Assembly (NCBI GenBank): GCA_963708715.1
Contig: CAVPSU010000001.1
Location: forward strand, 1,922,001-1,986,000
DNA from: DAIOEK01 sp963708715
GTDB taxonomy: Bacteria; Chloroflexota; Anaerolineae; Anaerolineales; Anaerolineaceae
Reading direction: 5' to 3'
Length of the DNA stretch: 64,000 bases
The position numbers and the translations under genes were made by a program. How positions within the stretch are numbered: position 1 is the stretch's first letter; every line of letters begins with the position of its first letter. This document shows, in pieces, positions 17,159 through 24,335 of this stretch. The notes beneath the pieces are model-generated. The model was not told the origin of the DNA and searched no databases. It worked only from the letters and a program-made list of their open reading frames with translations.

Positions 17159-18331
17159 ATGACTCGAAAAACCCATCGTTTCTTGCACTTCGGGTTACTG
17201 CTTGGAAGTGGTCTGATTCTTACCAGCCTTCTCCTAATGGGAACCCGACCTCCCAGAGTAGCGAACGCCGAAGTGCCCGGAAGAAATCTTGCAGGAAGTC
17301 TGACCCAGTTGACCAATGCCGATTGCCTTGGCTGCCACGGGAAAGCCGGGTTGACATCGAATATTGGTGGTACAGATATCAGCATTACGGTAGACCCTGC
17401 TCAATTCGGCGGATCTGTCCATGGTGCCAATGGGATGTCCTGCACTGCCTGTCATACCGGTATCACTGAATTCCCACACCCAGAAATAGTTGCGGCATCG
17501 TATCAAGAGTATATGAGGACAGGTTCGCTGGCGTGCACGCAATGTCATACAGAAGAGTCCACGATGCTGAACGACAGCATCCACAAACAAGCCCTAGAAG
17601 CAGGTAACCCGAACGCGCCGGTTTGCACGGATTGCCACAATCCACACACCCAAACCCGGCTAAAGGACAAAGATACGGGTGTTCGGTTGGAAGAAGAGCG
17701 GGTGAATATTCCCGTAACCTGTGCGAAATGCCATAACGAGATCTTTAAAGAATACCTGGATTCTGTCCATGGTGCTGGATTATTGATCGATGGAAATGCA
17801 GATTCGCCGACCTGCACGGATTGTCATCAGGTTCATGATATTCAGAAAGTAGATAATGCTTTCAGATTACGATCTCCGCAGGAATGCGCGAAATGCCATA
17901 CCGATCCGGATATGATGACGAAATATGGGTTGTCTACGGCCGTAATGGATACCTACGTCTCCGATTTCCATGGCACGACCGTGACCATCTTTGATAAAAC
18001 TGCACCAGACCAGGAGACAAATACCCCGGTCTGTGTCGATTGCCATGGTGTCCATAATATTGCCAGAACTGATGATCCTGAAAAAGGGATCCAGATTCAG
18101 TCGAATTTGATCAAGACCTGCCAAAAATGCCACCCTGATGCCGGTGATAATTTTTCCGCATCCTGGATGAGTCATTATATACCCAGCCCAACCAAAGCTC
18201 CTCTCGTCTTTTATGTCGGGTTATTTTATAAGATTTTGATACCGACTGTAATTGGAGGGATGATTTTATATGTCATTTCCGATATTATTCGCAGGCGTCT
18301 GGAAAAGCGAAAAGGAGCGAAAGTATCATGA
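17159..18331 (+). CDS. Nine-heme c-type cytochrome, membrane anchored
   Basis: A 390-residue multiheme cytochrome with nine CXXCH motifs starting at Cys 56, 95, 126, 156, 188, 219, 243, 292 and 321. Distal-ligand-like HG motifs (SVHG at 86-89, DSVHG at 202-206, DFHG at 269-272) are typical of NapC/octaheme-type proteins. An N-terminal signal or anchor (about 8-28) and a C-terminal helix (about 350-373) with a basic tail place the hemes outside the membrane. Role: electron transfer, partner being the cytochrome b encoded next (4-nt overlap). A TATAAT at 17097-17102 and GGAG 9 nt before the ATG are visible. No catalytic site of a known reductase is recognised. Confidence 0.88.
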   Translation: MTRKTHRFLHFGLLLGSGLILTSLLLMGTRPPRVANAEVPGRNLAGSLTQLTNADCLGCHGKAGLTSNIGGTDISITVDPAQFGGSVHGANGMSCTACHTGITEFPHPEIVAASYQEYMRTGSLACTQCHTEESTMLNDSIHKQALEAGNPNAPVCTDCHNPHTQTRLKDKDTGVRLEEERVNIPVTCAKCHNEIFKEYLDSVHGAGLLIDGNADSPTCTDCHQVHDIQKVDNAFRLRSPQECAKCHTDPDMMTKYGLSTAVMDTYVSDFHGTTVTIFDKTAPDQETNTPVCVDCHGVHNIARTDDPEKGIQIQSNLIKTCQKCHPDAGDNFSASWMSHYIPSPTKAPLVFYVGLFYKILIPTVIGGMILYVISDIIRRRLEKRKGAKVS

Positions 18332-19551
18332 GTGCTCAGAAAACTTACACTCGTTTTAATGTCGCTCAGCGAATTGAACATTTGTTACTGGTTCTATCGT
18401 TTACCTTGTTGGGTATCACAGGGTTGATCCAAAAGTTTATTGGAGTGGATATTTCGCTCTGGTTGATTCAGGTGATGGGTGGAATCACCAGCGTACGGGT
18501 TATCCATCGGGTCGCCGCTGTCGTGTTCCTTGTGGAAACTATCTACCATCTGATCTTCCTTGGGTACAAGGTTTTCGTCCAAAAAGCAGAGATGACAATG
18601 CTGCCTGGAATCAAAGATGTCAAAGATGGAATTCAGTCGGTGGGGTATAACCTGGGAATCTCGAAATCTCGCCCGAAAATGGGGCGGTATACTTTCGACG
18701 AAAAGCTTGAATATTGGGCGATGATCTGGGGCGGTGTGATCATGGCACTGACCGGATTCATGCTTTGGAATCCGATCATCACCTCCCGAATCCTGCCCGG
18801 AGTGTTTATCCCGGCAGCCAAGACTGCTCATGGAGCTGAGGCTGTTCTGGCAGTCCTCGCTATTTTGATTTGGCATTTCTATCATGTCCACTTCAAGATG
18901 TTCAATAAAAGCATGATCAATGGAAAGATGACCCAGCATCAAATGGAAGAAGAACATCCATTGGAATTGGAAACCATTGATCTGGTAGAAGAACAACTAA
19001 TCGCTCCAAAAGAATTAAGAAAACGAAAAATGATCTTTTTCCCAATCGCCTCGGTTTTATCCGTTGTGATGCTGGTTGGAGTGTATTATTTTGTGACCGC
19101 CGAAACCACCTCAATAACCACGCTTCCACCTGCGGAACGTGTACCGATCATTTCTACTATTGCACCTACTGCTTTGCCAACCAAAGAACCAACCGCCATA
19201 CCAACGGAAGCGCCCACCGCTACGCCGTCGCCAACCCTGGCAGTATCGATTAATACGATACCGACAGAAGCGGCTGCTTCGGCATTACCTTCAGTAACCT
19301 GGGTAGACCAAATCAGCCCAATGTTTCAGGCGAAATGCGCGATGTGCCATGGCTCATCGGGTGGATTATCAGTTGCCGATTATGCTTCTGTCCTCAAGGG
19401 CGGTAATTCCGGCGCGGGGATCATCCCCGGTGACCTGCCTGGTTCTCAGATCTATTCCAGTCAAAACGCTGGTGGTCATCCCGGTCAATTTACCCCTGAA
19501 GAATTGACACTCCTAAAACAATGGATCGAGAGTGGAGCCGTCGAAAAGTGA
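18328..19551 (+). CDS. Cytochrome b (FDH-gamma-like) fused to a monoheme cytochrome c domain
   Basis: A 407-residue fusion. Residues about 10-205 form a di-heme b-type membrane domain of the formate-dehydrogenase-gamma/b561 kind: NVAQRIEHLLLVLSFTLLGITG start (NVAQRIEHLL), VIHRVAAVVF, TAHGAEAVLAVLAILIWHFYHVH. A further helix lies near 235-255. A Thr/Pro-rich linker (about 262-310) then leads to a c-type domain with one CAMCH at 337-341 and the GGHPGQFTPEELTLLKQWIESGA ending of planctomycete-type cytochromes. It probably takes electrons from quinol and passes them to the nine-heme partner. A terminator follows. Confidence 0.87.
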   Translation: MSAQKTYTRFNVAQRIEHLLLVLSFTLLGITGLIQKFIGVDISLWLIQVMGGITSVRVIHRVAAVVFLVETIYHLIFLGYKVFVQKAEMTMLPGIKDVKDGIQSVGYNLGISKSRPKMGRYTFDEKLEYWAMIWGGVIMALTGFMLWNPIITSRILPGVFIPAAKTAHGAEAVLAVLAILIWHFYHVHFKMFNKSMINGKMTQHQMEEEHPLELETIDLVEEQLIAPKELRKRKMIFFPIASVLSVVMLVGVYYFVTAETTSITTLPPAERVPIISTIAPTALPTKEPTAIPTEAPTATPSPTLAVSINTIPTEAAASALPSVTWVDQISPMFQAKCAMCHGSSGGLSVADYASVLKGGNSGAGIIPGDLPGSQIYSSQNAGGHPGQFTPEELTLLKQWIESGAVEK

Positions 19552-19558
19552 TCCTGAT

Positions 19559-19590
19559 CTGGGGCAGTGACAACTGCCCCAGAAATTTTA
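19559..19590 (+). terminator. Terminator of the cytochrome operon
   Basis: CTGGGGCAG pairs with CTGCCCCAG around a 6-nt loop, followed by AAATTTT. The T run is short, so termination may be incomplete. Confidence 0.6.
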
Positions 19591-19645
19591 CATCCGAAGA
19601 AATTTGGTACAATTTCATATCAGCCCAACAAGTATTGGAGTTACT

Positions 19646-20479
19646 TTGGATATCTCAGGTAAATGGATATTCATCACAGGAGGATCAAGTGGAATCGGTC
19701 TGGCTTTAGCCAGAATTTTCGTATCAAATGGTGCCCATGTTGCGATCCTTGCCAGGAGGAAAGAATTCCTGGATATTGCCTCAGCGGAGTTACGCACACG
19801 GGTTGTCGATTCATCCCAGCAGGTATTACCGATTCAGGCAGATGTTTCTGACCTGGTAAACTTATTACCCAAATTGGAATCGTTCGAGAAGGATTACGGT
19901 GCTCCCGATTATTTGATCAATTCAGCGGGGATCACCTATCCTGGAAAATTTCACACCCTTACGTATGAAACGATCCGTTCCTTGATGGATGTGAATTACC
20001 TTGGTACAGCATTTGTCACCCGTGCCTTCATCAACGGTATGCTTAAACGGGGCAGCGGTTACATCGTCAATATCTCCTCAATGGCAGGGATCATCGGCAC
20101 TTATGGGTATAGCGCATATGGAGCAAGCAAATATGCCATCCGAGGATTATCAGATGTGATCCGAGCCGAATACCGCTTACGCGGAATCAAAGTATCGGTA
20201 GTTTTCCCTCCAGATACACAAACTCCACAGTTGGAATTTGAGAAAGACCTGAAACCATCGATCACGCGCGAACTATCTGACACGGCGGGTGTTATGAAAG
20301 CAGATGAAGTTGCGCAGATTATCTGGAAAGATATGCAGAGAAACCGATATACCATACTCCCCGGATTCAATAGCTGGTTCTTGTATACATTAAATTCCCT
20401 GCTCGGTGATCTGGCGTATCCGGTCATGGATTTAATGATCAACAATGCAATTCGCACCATTAATAAACGCAGACGGTAG
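19646..20479 (+). CDS. SDR family, 3-ketodihydrosphingosine-reductase-like
   Basis: A 277-residue short-chain dehydrogenase. The nucleotide motif TGGSSGIG is at 11-18 with ARR after the second strand, suggesting NADPH. The catalytic set is S144/S145 in NISSM plus Y158 and K162 in SAYGASK. After the sixth strand it has FPPDTQTPQLEFE (about 187-199), close to the PPDTxTP signature of eukaryotic 3-ketodihydrosphingosine reductase (KDSR/Tsc10). A C-terminal hydrophobic tail is present. The next gene is a serine-palmitoyltransferase homologue, which supports a sphingoid-base role. TTG 19646 with GGAG 5 nt upstream is preferred to TTG 19604. Confidence 0.75.
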   Translation: MDISGKWIFITGGSSGIGLALARIFVSNGAHVAILARRKEFLDIASAELRTRVVDSSQQVLPIQADVSDLVNLLPKLESFEKDYGAPDYLINSAGITYPGKFHTLTYETIRSLMDVNYLGTAFVTRAFINGMLKRGSGYIVNISSMAGIIGTYGYSAYGASKYAIRGLSDVIRAEYRLRGIKVSVVFPPDTQTPQLEFEKDLKPSITRELSDTAGVMKADEVAQIIWKDMQRNRYTILPGFNSWFLYTLNSLLGDLAYPVMDLMINNAIRTINKRRR

Positions 20480-20503
20480 CAATTATTCTTTTGAGGTGTA
20501 ACC

Positions 20504-21682
20504 ATGGATATCTTTCAACGCTGTTATGACTATCAAGATGTTAAAAATGCAAAGGCAACCGGTATATATCCTTTTTTTATCCCATTGACCGAAAATGAAG
20601 GCACAGTAGCGTCCTTTCATGGTCACAAATTGATCATGTGCGGATCGAATAACTACCTGGGATTAACAACACATCCCAAAGTAAAGGAAGCTGCCATTGA
20701 AGCCATCAATAGATTCGGTACTTCCTGTACTGGTTCCCGCTTTCTAAATGGAACCCTGGAATTACACGAACAGTTGGAAAGCGAATTGGCAGAATGGGTC
20801 GGAAAAAAAGCAGCTCTTTGTTTCTCTACAGGTATGCAAGTCAACCTGGGGACCATAAGCGCACTGGTAAATCGGGGCGATTATATTATTCTGGACAAAG
20901 AAGATCACGCCAGTATTGTAGATGGAGCCCGTTTAGCATACGGGAAATTGGAAAGATATATCCATAACGATATGGCTCATTTGGACCGCACCCTGCAAAT
21001 GATCCCAGAAGATGCGGGTAAGCTGATAGTAGTGGACGGGCTGTTCAGTATGGAAGGAGATCTGGCACCGCTGCCAGACATGTTACCCATTGCAAAAAAA
21101 TATGGTGCGCGATTGATGGTAGACGATGCTCACGGGATGGGAGTCATGGGACATGGACATGGTACATCCGCTCATTTCGGCGTCACAGATCAGGTTGACC
21201 TGATCATGTCGACATTTAGCAAATCATTCGCATCCTTAGGTGGTTTTATTGCCGGAGACGATGACGTAATTGCATATATCAAGCATCATGCGCGGGCTCT
21301 CATCTTTTCTGCGAGTATCACCCCTGCTGCGGCTGCAGCAGCATTAGCTGCCTTACATGTGATGCGAGACGAACCTGATCGTCCAGAACGGGTTCTACGA
21401 AATGCTGAGATGATGCGAAAAGGATTTCGTGAGATGGGTTTTAACATTGGCAATTCGGTCACACCGGTTGTACCGATCTTTATTGGCGACAATGATCTCA
21501 CCTTCTTAATGTGGAAAACCCTGTTCGATGCTGGCGTCTTCGTCAACCCCGTCATTTCACCTGCAGTTCAACCCGGCAATCAGCTTCTCCGAACTAGCTA
21601 CATGGCTACTCATACCGAAGCACAACTCAACGAAGTACTTAATATCTTCGGCAATGTGGGTAAGAAGCTGGGTGTGATCTAG
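20504..21682 (+). CDS. spt: Serine palmitoyltransferase-like alpha-oxoamine synthase
   Basis: A 392-residue PLP enzyme of the alpha-oxoamine synthase family. It carries GSNNYLGLTTHPKV, GSRFLNGTLELHEQLE, DKEDHASIVDGARL and DGLFSMEGDLAPLP. The cofactor Asp lies in DDAHGMG (about 207-213), the Schiff-base Lys is K240 in STFSKSFASLGGF, and the C-terminal RTSYMATHT motif is present. The overall pattern matches the Bacteroidetes-type soluble SPT better than KBL or BioF. Predicted reaction: L-serine plus acyl-CoA to 3-ketosphinganine, reduced by the SDR encoded 24 nt upstream. Glycine-using relatives cannot be excluded. A GAGGTG SD precedes the ATG. Confidence 0.8.
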   Translation: MDIFQRCYDYQDVKNAKATGIYPFFIPLTENEGTVASFHGHKLIMCGSNNYLGLTTHPKVKEAAIEAINRFGTSCTGSRFLNGTLELHEQLESELAEWVGKKAALCFSTGMQVNLGTISALVNRGDYIILDKEDHASIVDGARLAYGKLERYIHNDMAHLDRTLQMIPEDAGKLIVVDGLFSMEGDLAPLPDMLPIAKKYGARLMVDDAHGMGVMGHGHGTSAHFGVTDQVDLIMSTFSKSFASLGGFIAGDDDVIAYIKHHARALIFSASITPAAAAAALAALHVMRDEPDRPERVLRNAEMMRKGFREMGFNIGNSVTPVVPIFIGDNDLTFLMWKTLFDAGVFVNPVISPAVQPGNQLLRTSYMATHTEAQLNEVLNIFGNVGKKLGVI

Positions 21683-21695
21683 GAATATTTCATGG

Positions 21696-21725
21696 AAGAC
21701 CAGGTAGATCATGTCTGGTCTTTTT
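21696..21725 (+). terminator. Terminator of the SDR-SPT operon
   Basis: AAGACCAG (21696-21703) pairs with CTGGTCTT (21715-21722) and continues into a T7 run. It lies just before the convergent zinc-ribbon gene. Confidence 0.8.
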
Positions 21726-21728
21726 ATA

Positions 21729-22661
21729 TCAAGACAATCGCAGCCTTGAACCACATACCCGGCAGAAAATATCCCCTTTTTCTGCCCGTTGTCCACACTC
21801 ATGGCAGTAAATGTGATCTGAACCGGAATCTTTCTTCAGGTTAATCGTCGTACGATGACGGAAGTATTTCTTTTCATGGTGGGGTGAATGCCTAATAACC
21901 CATAGCCACCAGAAACCACCCGCGACCATCAGGATCAAAGCAAAACCGATCAGCCAGGGGACCAACTCCATTAAAGTTACTCTCCCGGGAGTGGAATCGT
22001 CCAGCGAGCCTGAAGGTTCAACCTGCAATTGGGGGAGGCTTAATGCATCCGTTTCTTTCTCGTATTGGATGCCAATCGAAAAGCCCGTCCCAAGACTCAA
22101 TCCACCCAGTTGGGAATAATAATAGACCAGCCCGTTCTCACCGGTCTTGGGGCTTCCCAGGGATGGTGTGATTATCACATTGCTGGCGCCCATTGGCTCC
22201 TGGATATAGATGGATAAATTATCGATCTGATAGTCACCAGCCCATAGGAATTGGTAATTTCTGACTTTGTTATCTTTGATTAATAAGGGATCGTGAAATT
22301 CGAAATTAATTTCGGATGTGGGAGCAGTAAAAGAAACGAACAGCCAGTTCTCCTCGCTTTTCACAGTGAAGGGAAGAGGCGTCATACTTCCATCGCTCGA
22401 ATCTACAGCTTGAACAGTGGTTGGTTTTAATACCCTGGCTGGAACCCGAACAGTCATGGATGCAGGCAGTTTCTGGTCTTCGGCAAGAACCAGGTGATAA
22501 ATTACCAGCATGTCGGTTTGGTCAAACTCAGGACGCAAATCTACTTCAAGGACCGCAAGATGGGTATCCAGTAAGGGAATATCTTGTTGCGCATAGGCAA
22601 TATTGGGATGAATCCCGATAAATAATGCTGCTAAACCGAGACAGATCATTAGTTTTTTCAT
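21729..22661 (-). CDS. Secreted-domain membrane protein with C-terminal zinc ribbon
   Basis: A 310-residue protein. A signal peptide (cleavage near IAYAQ, about 25) leads to an extracytoplasmic beta-rich domain (about 26-225), a membrane helix (about 234-256), a basic linker and a cytoplasmic zinc ribbon with CHECGQ...CRVCG (about 288-307). This topology suggests a sensor or assembly factor, but no known family role is recognised. It lies downstream of metK, separated by a terminator. Confidence 0.72.
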   Translation of the reverse strand: MKKLMICLGLAALFIGIHPNIAYAQQDIPLLDTHLAVLEVDLRPEFDQTDMLVIYHLVLAEDQKLPASMTVRVPARVLKPTTVQAVDSSDGSMTPLPFTVKSEENWLFVSFTAPTSEINFEFHDPLLIKDNKVRNYQFLWAGDYQIDNLSIYIQEPMGASNVIITPSLGSPKTGENGLVYYYSQLGGLSLGTGFSIGIQYEKETDALSLPQLQVEPSGSLDDSTPGRVTLMELVPWLIGFALILMVAGGFWWLWVIRHSPHHEKKYFRHRTTINLKKDSGSDHIYCHECGQRAEKGDIFCRVCGSRLRLS

Positions 22662-22731
22662 ATTGATATCCGATAAGGTCTAATTATAACTGCACCGAAG
22701 AAATTACTGGAAAATAAGACCATCTTGATAT

Positions 22732-22763
22732 AAAAAATCCCGCCAGGTTTCAGGGCGGGATTT
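22732..22763 (-). terminator. metK terminator
   Basis: AAATCCCGCC pairs with GGCGGGATTT across a 9-nt loop; the minus-strand transcript ends in a U6 run from the A tract at 22732-22737. Confidence 0.85.
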
Positions 22764-22781
22764 CTGGAATTGAAATGGTAT

Positions 22782-23993
22782 TTATATACCGGATGCAGAA
22801 CGAAGGTCAGCAACCTTATTTGTCTTTTCCCAGGTAAAATCTGCTTCCTCCCGGCCAAAATGTCCGTAGGACGCAGTTTGTTGATAAATCGGCCGGCGGA
22901 GATTGAGATCTCTTAAAATTGCACCAGGGCGTAGATCGAACACATCACGTACTGTCTGTGCGATTTTCTCGTCATCGATCTTACCAGTGCCAAATGTTTC
23001 CACATTAATGCTGAGTGGGTGGGCAATTCCAATGGCATAGGCAACCTGAATCTCACATCGATCAGCCAACCCGGCAGCCACAATATTTTTTGCGACCCAG
23101 CGGGCTGCATACGCACCCGAGCGGTCCACTTTCGTCGGGTCTTTTCCCGAGAATGCACCACCACCGTGGCGCCCCATTCCACCATAGGTATCAACAATGA
23201 TCTTTCGCCCGGTAACTCCGGCGTCACCCATTGGACCACCGATCACAAAACGTCCGGTAGGATTCACATATACTTTCAGGTTTTCGTCCACGATGGAATC
23301 TGGTAGGACAGGATTAATAATATATTCCCGGACTGCTTCAGCTATATCCGCATGTGAAATATCTGGTGAATGTTGTGTGCTGATCAGTACCGTATCTATC
23401 CGTTTGACCTTCCCATATTCGTATTCGACGGTCACCTGACTCTTGCCATCCGGTCGAAGCCAATTGAGTTGACCTGATTTTCTGGCGATAGCTAATTGAC
23501 GAGTCAGTTTGTGCGCATAATAAATGGGAGCCGGCATCAATACAGGGGTCTCGTTGCAGGCATAGCCAAACATCATACCTTGATCACCGGCACCGATAGC
23601 TTCAATCTCTTTATCGGTCATCTCACCGGCTTTGGACTCCATTGCCCGATCCACGCCCAGGGCAATGTCATGACTTTGCTCAGCGATGGCAACCTGAACA
23701 CCGCAGGTATTCCCATCGAAACCCTTGTCTGTGTTGTCGTAGCCGATGTCCTTCACTACAGTCCGAATCAACTGGTCAAAGTTGATGTCTGCATGGGTGG
23801 TTATCTCGCCCAACACGAGAATAAAGCCTGTTTTTGTGGCTGTCTCGCATGCAACCCGGCTGAAGCTATCGTCTTCCAGACATGCATCCAGTACAGCATC
23901 ACTTACCTGATCGCAAATTTTATCAGGATGGCCTTCGGTCACCGATTCGGAGGTAAAAAGATATTTGGGTGACGACATAAATGTAGTAGTCAT
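22782..23993 (-). CDS. metK: S-adenosylmethionine synthetase
   Basis: A 403-residue MetK making SAM from methionine and ATP in the cytoplasm. Visible signatures are SVTEGHPDKICDQ at the N terminus, GAGDQGMMFGYA in the middle domain and GGAFSGKDPTKVDRSGAY in the C-terminal domain. Length is typical. ATG 23993 is chosen: AAGGAG lies 8 nt upstream, whereas the TTG six bases earlier is too close to it. A SAM-I riboswitch with terminator in the 5' leader gives feedback control by the product. Confidence 0.97.
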   Translation of the reverse strand: MTTTFMSSPKYLFTSESVTEGHPDKICDQVSDAVLDACLEDDSFSRVACETATKTGFILVLGEITTHADINFDQLIRTVVKDIGYDNTDKGFDGNTCGVQVAIAEQSHDIALGVDRAMESKAGEMTDKEIEAIGAGDQGMMFGYACNETPVLMPAPIYYAHKLTRQLAIARKSGQLNWLRPDGKSQVTVEYEYGKVKRIDTVLISTQHSPDISHADIAEAVREYIINPVLPDSIVDENLKVYVNPTGRFVIGGPMGDAGVTGRKIIVDTYGGMGRHGGGAFSGKDPTKVDRSGAYAARWVAKNIVAAGLADRCEIQVAYAIGIAHPLSINVETFGTGKIDDEKIAQTVRDVFDLRPGAILRDLNLRRPIYQQTASYGHFGREEADFTWEKTNKVADLRSASGI

Positions 23994-24011
23994 ATTCAAT
24001 TCTCCTTTGAA

Positions 24012-24051
24012 ATAAAAAAGTTTGCCCCTGCGGTGATATTGAGGGGCAAAC
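24012..24051 (-). terminator. Expression-platform terminator of the metK riboswitch
   Basis: On the minus strand GTTTGCCCCT pairs with AGGGGCAAAC around a 12-nt loop and ends in U6. It lies between the SAM-I aptamer and the metK SD, the expected OFF state. Confidence 0.88.
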
Positions 24052-24074
24052 GCTAGATTTCACGTTCGGCTGCC

Positions 24075-24179
<105 letters not shown>

Positions 24180-24204
24180 CCGCTAGGGCTATTTAATTTC
24201 TGGC

Positions 24205-24213
24205 ATTATATCA
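24205..24213 (-). promoter_or_regulatory. Extended -10 promoter of metK
   Basis: The minus strand carries TGATATAAT, an extended -10, about 28 nt before the aptamer's first paired base. A matching -35 is not evident. The stretch 23994-24335 contains only this promoter, the riboswitch, and on the other strand a -10 and short uORF for the next gene. Confidence 0.5.
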
Positions 24214-24281
24214 TATTTCTCTTCCCATTTTATTAAATAGTATTCACTCAATACGGAAGTAGCTTCTCTAAAAATAAGTAA

Positions 24282-24321
24282 TGATATAATTGTCCTAATG
24301 GTTATCCTTGGGGGTAAATAG
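24282..24321 (+). promoter_or_regulatory. Extended -10 and seven-codon uORF before the large cyclase
   Basis: TGATATAAT ends at 24290. Seven nt later an ATG (24298) opens a seven-codon frame ending in TAG at 24319-24321. The cyclase GTG start at 24336 follows. The short frame could be a leaderless uORF that tunes translation, or chance. Confidence 0.35.
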
Positions 24322-24335
24322 ATCAAAGATTATAG

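Noticed and set aside
17071..17469. Plus-strand frame overlapping the start of the nine-heme cytochrome
   Set aside because: It is out of frame with the CXXCH-containing gene, has no motif, and the cytochrome start has its own SD.
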